Source: Pseudomonadota bacterium (GTDB taxonomy: Bacteria; Pseudomonadota; Alphaproteobacteria; Sphingomonadales; Sphingomonadaceae). Taken from it: 5,076 bases of DNA. Location: contig JAEVYW010000320.1 in assembly GCA_023392555.1 (NCBI GenBank), positions 1 to 5,076 of the forward strand, read 5' to 3'. Made by a program: the position numbers and the translations under genes. Shown piece by piece: positions 1 to 5,076 of the stretch; position 1 is the first letter of the stretch; the number at the start of each line of letters is the position of its first letter. The notes under the pieces were generated by a model that had not been told where the DNA came from, made no database searches, and was given only the letters and a program-made list of their open reading frames with translations.

Positions 1-240
1 CGCAGGTGAGTTTCCGTCGCCTGTGCCAACGACCAGAACTCGCCGCACGCCCTTGTCGCCGGGCACGAACAGTTCGGCCGCGCTGCCGGAATCGCCTTTG
101 AACCGCTGACGATTGAGCGTTGCATCGATCGCCGAGCGCTCGCCGCCGATCTTATCGAGAGCCGCCCGGTTCTTGCCTGCCACTGCCACAACGAGCGCAT
201 AATCACCGTCGGGACGGCTGTCGGCGAAGCGAATTTGCAT
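1..240 (-). CDS. pepA: Leucyl aminopeptidase (peptidase family M17), N-terminal part, cut by window edge
   Basis: PepA is a cytosolic, metal-dependent aminopeptidase that removes N-terminal residues from peptides; in E. coli it also binds DNA. Only the first 80 codons are here, running leftward from the ATG at 240-238, with no stop or frameshift. The protein starts MQIRFADSRPDGDYALVVAV and reaches a hydrophobic strand, RRVLVVGTGDGN, typical of the M17 N-terminal domain (a variable alpha/beta domain of about 150 residues). The catalytic, metal-binding C-terminal domain lies outside the window, so activity cannot be judged. A weak ribosome site, AAGG, lies 9 bases before the ATG (complement of 250-253). 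The gene is divergent from lptD; pepA beside the LPS-transport genes is, as I recall, common in alphaproteobacteria. The family call rests on the N-terminal domain alone, but its resemblance to sphingomonad leucyl aminopeptidases is good. Confidence 0.85.
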   Translation of the reverse strand, partial: MQIRFADSRPDGDYALVVAVAGKNRAALDKIGGERSAIDATLNRQRFKGDSGSAAELFVPGDKGVRRVLVVGTGDGNSPA

Positions 241-273
241 GAGGTGTTACCTTGGAAGCTGGCCTTGTCGTTG

Positions 274-293
274 GAGCGACCTTTAGGGCGCTC
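274..293. repeat. Inverted repeat, 8-bp arms with one mismatch, 4-base loop
   Basis: The left arm GAGCGACC and right arm GGGCGCTC are complementary except for one A-G position, around the loop TTTA. As DNA it could be an operator between the divergent genes. As RNA it would form a short stem-loop in the pepA leader, about 35 bases before the pepA start. There is no T-run, so a terminator is unlikely. The symmetry is seen directly; any function is a guess. Confidence 0.4.
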
Positions 294-307
294 GCCGCAA
301 TGGTAAA

Positions 308-317
308 GTCCCGGGAC
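308..317. repeat. Perfect 10-bp palindrome GTCCCGGGAC
   Basis: This self-complementary decamer lies 14 bases to the right of the inverted repeat at 274-293, in the same divergent spacer. A dimeric regulator could bind such a site, but a 10-bp palindrome in G+C-rich DNA can easily arise by chance. No second copy was noticed in the window. Confidence 0.25.
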
Positions 318-331
318 GGGCCGAAGCCGGA

Positions 332-360
332 TTGTGGACGCGCCCGCAAGCTGCCACTAG
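332..360 (+). promoter_or_regulatory. Weak sigma-70-like promoter candidate for the lptD operon
   Basis: TTGTGG at 332-337 could serve as a -35 element. After 17 bases comes CACTAG at 355-360 in the -10 position. The -35 fits the TTGACx pattern of sphingomonads moderately and the -10 fits poorly. Transcription would start near 367, giving a short leader before the proposed lptD start at 395. If real, it rules out the in-frame TTG at 332 as the translation start. Confidence 0.22.
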
Positions 361-394
361 GCTCCCCCTCAAGGCTTGGGTCGAACGAAAAGCG

Positions 395-2638
395 GTGGGA
401 CGGGGATTGCGTAAGACGCTCTATTTATGTGCGGCGCTGCCCCTGGCGATCGTCCCGAGCGGCGCCTTTGCCCAGGATGCGCAGCCGGCAGCAGCCCCGG
501 CGGCGCCCGAGACTCCGGCTCCGGCCGAACAACTGGTCGAATTCAGCGCGGACCAGGTCACCTACGACAGCCAGAATGATGTGATCGCCGCATCCGGCCA
601 GGTCCGAATGTCTCGCGACGGCAATTACCTCGCTGCCGATCGCGTCACCTACTACCGGGACACGGGCAAGGTGCAGGCGACCGGAAACGTCGTCGTGGTG
701 AACCCGCAGGGCGACCAGCTCGTCGGCGAAAGCGTCGACCTGACCGACACCCTTCGCGAAGGGACGATCGACAATCTGCTGGTGGTGCTGGAAAGCGGCG
801 GCCGTCTCGCGGCGACCAAGGGGACGCGTGTCGGCGACCTGACGGTCCTGGACAACGCGATCTATTCCCCGTGCCCGGTCACCACCGACAGCGGCTGCCC
901 GAAGAACCCGAGCTGGGCGATCACCGCTGCCCGTGTCGTGTATGATCCGACCAAGGACCGCGTCCGCTTCCAGGGCGGACGCATGCGCATCTTCGGCGTC
1001 ACGCTTCCGCTTCTGCCGATTTTCAGCATCGCAACAGGGGGTGATGCGGGCGGCATCACCGGAGTCCTCGTTCCGAACTTCAGCGTATCCAACCGGCGCG
1101 GGTTCGAGATTGCCGTCCCTTATTACAAGAGGCTCGGACCCAACCGCGATCTCACGATCACGCCGCATGTCTATACCGGGGTCCTTCCGGCGATCGAGGC
1201 CCGCTACCGCGAGTTGAACCGCATCGGCGCATATCAGCTCGGCGGCTTCCTGACCTACGGCCGGATCGAGAAGCTGACCGACACCGGCGAGGAGAGCACC
1301 GAGCGCAAGGGCATCCGCGGCTATTTCGAGGGCAACGGCAAGTTCCAGCTCGATCCTCTATGGAGCATCACCGCGTCCGGCCGTGTCGCGACGGACAAGA
1401 CGGTCACTCGCCGCTACGACATTACGCACGACGACCGTCTTCGCAGTTTCGTGAACGCCGAACGCATCGACCCGAACAGTTACATCAGCATTGCCGGCTG
1501 GGCGTTCCAGGGGCTGCGCGTTGACGATGAGCAAAAGCAGCTGCCGATCGCCCTGCCCGCCGTCGATGCTCGGTTCCGGCTCGATCCGCCGATCCTCGGA
1601 GGAAAGGTTGAGCTGCAGGCAAACAGCCTGGCGATCCTGCGCATCCAGGGTCAGGACACGCAGCGCGCCTTCGCCAGCGCCCGTTGGGACCTTCGCCGCC
1701 TGACGCCGTGGGGGCAGGAATTGGTCCTGACTGCTTACGGCCGTGGCGACATCTATCACACCGACACCAGCGACAGCCGGGAAGCCGCGCTCTACCGCGG
1801 CACCGATGGCTGGCACCGCCGTGCGATCGGGTCGCTCGCGGCAGACGTGAAATGGCCGTTCGTCGGTCCGGCTTTCGGCGGCATCCAGCGGTTCACGCCG
1901 AGAGTGCAACTGGTCCTGACCCCGCGCACCGAGAACCTCGACATCCCCAACGAAGACGCCCGGGCGGTCGATCTCGAGGACAGCAACCTGTTCGCTCTGA
2001 ACCGTTTCCCAGGCTACGACCGCTGGGAAGACGGATCGCGCATCACCTACGGCGTCGACTGGATGCTCGATCGCCCGAACGTTTCCATCATGAGCACGAT
2101 CGGGCAGAGCTATCGCATCTCCCGCCGCGAAGACATTTTCCCTGAGGGCACCGGCCTGTCGGGCCGCCTGTCCGACATCGTTGGCCGGACTCGCTTCCGC
2201 TACGGCCGCTTCATCGACCTCACGCACCGCTATCGCATCGACCGGAAGAACTTCGCGTTCCGCCGCAACGAGATCGACCTCACCATCGGCAGTGAGCAGA
2301 CCTACGCGCAGATCGGCTACCTGCTCCTCAACCGCGACATCGACGCATCCGTCGAGGATCTTCGCGACAAGGAGGAGCTTCGCGCCGCAGGCCGGATCAA
2401 GTTCGCCAAGCATTGGGCAGTGTTCGGTTCAACCGTGATCGACCTGACGGGACGCGAGGAGGACCCCTTCTCCTCCAATGACGGCTTTGAATCCGTCCGG
2501 CACCGCCTAGGCCTCGATTACGAGGATGATTGCATTGCTCTTGGCGTCTCGTGGCGCCGCGACTATGAACGGTTCGGCGGGTTCAAAGAGGGCAGTACCT
2601 TCTCATTCCACATCTCGCTCAAGGGGCTCGGCCGCTAA
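395..2638 (+). CDS. lptD: LPS-assembly protein LptD (outer-membrane LPS translocon)
   Basis: LptD, with the lipoprotein LptE, forms the outer-membrane translocon that receives LPS from the periplasmic LptA bridge and places it in the outer leaflet. Numbered from the GTG at 395 (747 residues, close to the usual 750-800), residues 1-26 form a signal peptide: basic RGLRKT, hydrophobic LYLCAALPLAIV, cleavage after AFA. An Ala/Pro-rich linker follows (27-46), then the OstA/LptA-like jellyroll domain (about 47-146), and the C-terminal beta-barrel (about 220-747), which opens with VPNFSVSNRRGFEIAVPYY, a typical LptD stretch. Cysteines stand at 160, 168 and 713. The start is uncertain: GTG 395 and TTG 407 both leave a good signal peptide, neither has a strong ribosome site, and TTG 332 adds 21 residues of unlikely N-region. 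This is the first gene of the probable lptD-surA-pdxA operon. The family call is secure. Confidence 0.95.
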   Translation: MGRGLRKTLYLCAALPLAIVPSGAFAQDAQPAAAPAAPETPAPAEQLVEFSADQVTYDSQNDVIAASGQVRMSRDGNYLAADRVTYYRDTGKVQATGNVVVVNPQGDQLVGESVDLTDTLREGTIDNLLVVLESGGRLAATKGTRVGDLTVLDNAIYSPCPVTTDSGCPKNPSWAITAARVVYDPTKDRVRFQGGRMRIFGVTLPLLPIFSIATGGDAGGITGVLVPNFSVSNRRGFEIAVPYYKRLGPNRDLTITPHVYTGVLPAIEARYRELNRIGAYQLGGFLTYGRIEKLTDTGEESTERKGIRGYFEGNGKFQLDPLWSITASGRVATDKTVTRRYDITHDDRLRSFVNAERIDPNSYISIAGWAFQGLRVDDEQKQLPIALPAVDARFRLDPPILGGKVELQANSLAILRIQGQDTQRAFASARWDLRRLTPWGQELVLTAYGRGDIYHTDTSDSREAALYRGTDGWHRRAIGSLAADVKWPFVGPAFGGIQRFTPRVQLVLTPRTENLDIPNEDARAVDLEDSNLFALNRFPGYDRWEDGSRITYGVDWMLDRPNVSIMSTIGQSYRISRREDIFPEGTGLSGRLSDIVGRTRFRYGRFIDLTHRYRIDRKNFAFRRNEIDLTIGSEQTYAQIGYLLLNRDIDASVEDLRDKEELRAAGRIKFAKHWAVFGSTVIDLTGREEDPFSSNDGFESVRHRLGLDYEDDCIALGVSWRRDYERFGGFKEGSTFSFHISLKGLGR

Positions 2639-2646
2639 GCTTGCGT

Positions 2647-2670
2647 TCAGCGGAGAGCTTTAAACGCTGA
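2647..2670 (+). other. Short inverted repeat in the lptD-surA gap
   Basis: TCAGCG (2647-2652) and CGCTGA (2665-2670) can pair across a 12-base loop, just after the lptD stop codon. The 6-bp stem is weak and no T-run follows, so it is not a credible intrinsic terminator. It might affect mRNA stability between lptD and surA, or mean nothing. Confidence 0.2.
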
Positions 2671-2692
2671 GCCGCACATTTCATTGACAAAT

Positions 2693-2698
2693 AAGGGA
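2693..2698 (+). promoter_or_regulatory. Ribosome binding site that decides the surA start
   Basis: AAGGGA lies 9 bases before the GTG at 2708, a good Shine-Dalgarno match and spacing. The alternative in-frame TTG at 2684 lies upstream of this site and has no comparable site of its own. This favours GTG 2708 as the surA start. Confidence 0.55.
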
Positions 2699-2707
2699 TT
2701 CCGATAC

Positions 2708-4072
2708 GTGGCAGCAGGTTCTGAAGGTTTCCGGGCACGCTCACGGTACGCGCTTGCCGCGCTTGCGATGGCAGCAGCGACGGCCGCTGTCGCCCAAACT
2801 GCTGCGCCGACCGCACAGCCCTCGACGGGCAGCGCAAGCGCCCTCAACCTCCCCGAGAATCCTCAGGTCTATGGCAAGGCCATGCCGTCGGTCGTGAAGG
2901 CGACCGCGATCGTGAACGGCGCTGTCATCACTCAGACCGACGTCGATCAGCGCATGGCCTTGCTTGCAATGGCCAACAATACGCAGCTGACCGCCGACCA
3001 ATTCCAACAGCTGCGTCAGCAGGTCGTGCGCAACCTGATCGACGAGACACTTCAGATCCAGGCTGCGAAGGCGGCCGAGATCAAGATCACCGATAAGGAC
3101 ATCGACCGGACGCTCGCTCGCGTCGCGCAGAACGCCAAGTTGACGCCGGAGCAACTCGCTGAGACGCTGAAGCAGAACGGCTCGTCCATGCGCACCATGC
3201 GCCGCCAGATCGAAGGCGAAATCGCGTGGCGCCGCCTTCAGCAGGCCAAAATCGAAGACACGGTCAGCGTGGGCGATGAAGAAGTGAAGGCAGTCCTCGA
3301 CCGCCTGAACGCCGCCAAGGGCAGCCAGGAGTTCAAGGTCGGCGAGATCTTCCTCTCCGGCACTCGCGAAAATATGCCGCAAACGGTGGCCAACGCGAAC
3401 AAGATCCTCGAGGCGCTGCGCCAGGGCGGATCCTTCGTCGCTTACGCTCGCCAGTTCTCTGAAGCCTCGACCGCGGCCGTGGGCGGCGACCTCGGCTGGG
3501 TGCGTCCGGAACAGCTTCCCGAGCAACTCGCCGCGGTGGTCCGCACCATGAGCCCGGGCCAGGTCAGCAATCCGATCCCGCTCCCGGGCGGCGTTTCGAT
3601 CATTGCCGTCCAGGACGCCCGCCGCGTTCTTACAGCCGACCCCCGCAATGCGGTTCTCAGCCTCAAGCAGGTGTCGATCGGTTTCCCCAAGGGCACGACG
3701 CGTCAGCAGGCCGAAGCCCGCCTCGCTTCCTTCGCTCGTGCCGCGCAGAACGTCGGCGGCTGCGGCGGCGCAGACCGCATCGCGAACGAGTTCAACGGCG
3801 AGCTTGTGCAAAGCGATGGCGTGAACCTTCGCGAGCTTCCGCTGGCGCTGCAGGAAATCATGCTGCCAATGCAGGTCGGACAGGCAACCCGCCCGTTCGG
3901 ATCGATCGAGGAAGGCGTTCGCATCCTTGTGATCTGCGGCCGCGACGAGGCAGATCCGAGCGCTCCGACCTTTGACCAGGTCTTCAGCCAGCTGAGCGAG
4001 GAACGCGTGAACTCGCGCGCTCGCCGTTACCTGCGTGACCTTCGCCGCGATGCGGTGATCGAATTCCGCTAG
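2708..4072 (+). CDS. surA: Periplasmic peptidyl-prolyl isomerase and chaperone SurA
   Basis: SurA binds unfolded outer-membrane proteins in the periplasm and carries them to the BAM complex; its parvulin domains may isomerise Xaa-Pro bonds. From GTG 2708 the protein has 454 residues (E. coli 428). Residues 1-29 form a signal peptide (RARSRY, then an Ala/Leu-rich core, cleavage at AVA-QT), followed by a low-complexity Ala/Pro/Thr linker. The SurA N-terminal chaperone domain spans about 66-190, opening with ATAIVNGAVITQTDVDQRM. A canonical parvulin domain spans about 207-307 with GGDLGWV at 259-265. A second, degenerate parvulin-like domain spans about 314-412, without that motif and with cysteines at 352 and 410. 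The C-terminal helix (about 420-454, PTFDQVFSQLSEERVNSRAR) corresponds to the segment that packs on the N-terminal domain in E. coli. It follows lptD after 69 bases, presumably in one operon; in enterics LptD is itself a SurA client. Confidence 0.93.
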   Translation: MAAGSEGFRARSRYALAALAMAAATAAVAQTAAPTAQPSTGSASALNLPENPQVYGKAMPSVVKATAIVNGAVITQTDVDQRMALLAMANNTQLTADQFQQLRQQVVRNLIDETLQIQAAKAAEIKITDKDIDRTLARVAQNAKLTPEQLAETLKQNGSSMRTMRRQIEGEIAWRRLQQAKIEDTVSVGDEEVKAVLDRLNAAKGSQEFKVGEIFLSGTRENMPQTVANANKILEALRQGGSFVAYARQFSEASTAAVGGDLGWVRPEQLPEQLAAVVRTMSPGQVSNPIPLPGGVSIIAVQDARRVLTADPRNAVLSLKQVSIGFPKGTTRQQAEARLASFARAAQNVGGCGGADRIANEFNGELVQSDGVNLRELPLALQEIMLPMQVGQATRPFGSIEEGVRILVICGRDEADPSAPTFDQVFSQLSEERVNSRARRYLRDLRRDAVIEFR

Positions 4073-4076
4073 GATC

Positions 4077-4087
4077 AAGGATCGGAG
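4077..4087 (+). promoter_or_regulatory. Probable ribosome binding region of pdxA
   Basis: The surA-pdxA gap has two purine-rich blocks, AAGGAT (4077-4082) and GGAG (4084-4087). GGAG is 13 bases from the ATG at 4101, longer than ideal. The surA stop codon overlaps a tandem repeat of the heptamer AGGATC(A/G) at 4071-4084, which creates these blocks. No better-placed site or alternative ATG was seen. Confidence 0.35.
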
Positions 4088-4100
4088 CAACGCGCCGGCG

Positions 4101-5076
4101 ATGAGCTCGGTGATCAGACCGCTTGCCGTGTCGCTTGGCGACCCGGCCGGGATTGGCCCGGAAGTCGTCGCCAAATGCTGGGACGGCCGGGCCGAGTTCG
4201 GCCTGCCGCCGTTTGCGGCTGTGGGCGACCCGCGGTCGGTCGGCAACGTGTGGGACGGCCCAATCGAGCTGATCGACGACCCGCGCCAGGCCGACTCGGT
4301 CTTTGATTACGCGCTTCCTCTCTTCCAAATCCGGACGGCCGAGCCTGACGTGCCCGGACACCCGACTGTCTCCGGGGCGCATTGCTCGCTCGATTCACTC
4401 GAGATCGCCGTTGGGCTGGCACGGTCCGGCTCGGCAGCAGGTGTCGTCACCGGTCCGGTGTCGAAGGAACAGCTTTACTCGATCGGGTTCTCGCATCCCG
4501 GGCAGACCGAGTTCGTGGCGGAGCGCTGCGGCGTCTCGCCCGGGAATGTAGCGATGATGTTGGCCGGCCCTACGTTGCGGACCGTACCAGTCACCACCCA
4601 TTTGCCGTTGGCGGATGTACCGTCGAGCATTTCAGTGCAGCTCATCGAAGCTCGTGCCCGGACGGTCCTGCGCGGGCTTCAGCGCAATTTCGGGATCGTC
4701 GAGCCGCGTCTCGCAATCAGCGGCCTCAACCCCCACGCCGGAGAAGGCGGAATGCTCGGCCGCGAGGAAGTGGAGATCATCACCCCCGCGATCGACAATT
4801 TGCGCGCCGAAGGATGGCGCGTCACCGGCCCCCATCCGGCCGACACCATGTTTCATGCCGCGGCTCGCGCCCGCTACGACGCCGCGCTCTGCATGTATCA
4901 TGACCAGGCGCTCGTGCCCTTGAAGGCCCTGCACTTCGAGGATGGCGTCAACGTCACGCTCGGACTGCCGATCATTCGCACAGCGCCCGACCATGGCACC
5001 GCGTTCGACATCGCCGGTCGCGATATGGCGGACCCAAGACCGCTGGCCGCCGCAATCCGCATGGCCGCCTTCTGCG
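4101..5076 (+). CDS. pdxA: 4-hydroxythreonine-4-phosphate dehydrogenase PdxA, C-terminus cut by window edge
   Basis: PdxA oxidises 4-phosphohydroxy-L-threonine with NAD(P); the product loses CO2 and the resulting amino-ketone phosphate is condensed with deoxyxylulose phosphate by PdxJ to give pyridoxine 5'-phosphate. It is a cytosolic homodimeric enzyme of the DXP-dependent vitamin B6 pathway. The 325 codons present (E. coli total 329) cover almost all of it; only the last few residues are missing. SLGDPAGIGPEV at 11-22 is the family's N-terminal signature. The metal-ligand histidines are present as H167 (TTHLPL), H212 (NPHAGEGG) and H267 (YHDQ), matching E. coli H166, H211 and H266. The substrate-binding K275, N284 and R293 match E. 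coli K274, N283 and R292. One oddity is Q135-T136 in place of the usual His-Thr of the GHTE motif. The gene starts 28 bases after surA and is probably cotranscribed; rsmA is the expected next gene. Confidence 0.95.
   Translation, partial: MSSVIRPLAVSLGDPAGIGPEVVAKCWDGRAEFGLPPFAAVGDPRSVGNVWDGPIELIDDPRQADSVFDYALPLFQIRTAEPDVPGHPTVSGAHCSLDSLEIAVGLARSGSAAGVVTGPVSKEQLYSIGFSHPGQTEFVAERCGVSPGNVAMMLAGPTLRTVPVTTHLPLADVPSSISVQLIEARARTVLRGLQRNFGIVEPRLAISGLNPHAGEGGMLGREEVEIITPAIDNLRAEGWRVTGPHPADTMFHAAARARYDAALCMYHDQALVPLKALHFEDGVNVTLGLPIIRTAPDHGTAFDIAGRDMADPRPLAAAIRMAAFC

Larger units (their letters stand above)
241..394. promoter_or_regulatory. Divergent intergenic region between pepA and lptD
   Basis: These roughly 150 bases separate two divergent genes and must contain the pepA promoter; they probably also contain the promoter of the lptD-surA-pdxA operon. 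I see no supported gene here: the reading frames starting inside it either run out of frame into lptD or are N-terminal extensions of lptD. It holds an inverted repeat (274-293), a 10-bp palindrome (308-317) and a weak promoter candidate (332-360), listed separately. No consensus -35/-10 pair is obvious on the minus strand for pepA. Confidence 0.6.

Noticed and set aside
252..584. A 110-codon plus-strand frame starting in the pepA-lptD spacer
   Set aside because: It runs out of frame into lptD, its product is Arg/Pro-rich without domain features, and it ends inside the lptD jellyroll coding region.
1358..2413. A 351-codon open frame on the minus strand, antisense to lptD
   Set aside because: It is a mirror of lptD codon bias, with no signal peptide, domain or ribosome site that I could support.
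2647..2670. Possible intrinsic terminator after lptD
   Set aside because: The stem is only 6 bp with a 12-base loop and no following T-run, and surA continues in the same direction in a conserved gene order.
2684..2689. TTGACA, a perfect -35 hexamer, in the lptD-surA gap
   Set aside because: At 16-18 bases downstream there is no -10-like sequence (the region reads ACGTGGCAG), and that spot is already the surA start codon. It is probably chance.
2741..4246. A 501-codon open frame on the minus strand, antisense to surA and the start of pdxA
   Set aside because: It lies fully opposite two confidently identified genes, has no recognisable domain, and its composition (rich in Arg, Ala, Leu, Asp, His) is what the complement of G+C-rich codons yields. 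Long antisense frames are expected here.
4382..4903. A 173-codon plus-strand frame inside pdxA
   Set aside because: It is out of frame with pdxA, which is intact with all metal ligands through this region; the Arg-rich product is typical of a shadow frame.
1..5076. Mobile element, CRISPR, prophage, toxin-antitoxin or novel defence system
   Set aside because: No transposase, integrase, tRNA, regularly spaced repeats or unexplained genes were seen; the coding space is filled by four recognised housekeeping genes.

Overview
This window is an ordinary housekeeping envelope locus from a high-G+C alphaproteobacterium, most likely a sphingomonad (Sphingomonas or a relative). The assignment rests on the style of the proteins (short Ala-rich signal peptides ending in AxA-Q, and the PepA, LptD and PdxA N-terminal sequences), on strong G/C preference at third codon positions, and on the gene order. 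It is an inference from reading, not from a search.

Layout: bases 1-240 hold the first 80 codons of a leucyl aminopeptidase gene (pepA) on the minus strand, cut by the left edge. Bases 241-394 are a divergent intergenic region with a near-perfect inverted repeat, a 10-bp palindrome and a weak promoter candidate for the rightward genes. From about 395 rightward, three genes run on the plus strand: lptD (about 395-2638), surA (about 2708-4072) and pdxA (4101 to beyond the right edge). The gaps are 69 and 28 bases with no convincing terminator, so they probably form one operon. This matches the lptD-surA-pdxA order known from E. coli, where rsmA follows.

How the genes fit together: LptD is the outer-membrane beta-barrel that inserts lipopolysaccharide (or the sphingomonad equivalent glycolipid) into the outer leaflet. 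SurA is the periplasmic chaperone that helps deliver barrels, including LptD in enteric bacteria, to the BAM machinery. PdxA is a cytoplasmic enzyme of pyridoxal phosphate synthesis with no direct mechanistic link to the other two, but it is a conserved passenger of the cluster. PepA is a divergently transcribed cytosolic aminopeptidase.

I found no mobile element, CRISPR array, RNA gene, phage gene or unknown system. The points worth a second look are small: a His-to-Gln change in the substrate-binding GHTE motif of PdxA, a three-cysteine arrangement in LptD that differs from the four-cysteine enteric one, a degenerate second parvulin domain with a cysteine pair in SurA, non-ATG starts for lptD and surA, and symmetric sequences between pepA and lptD.
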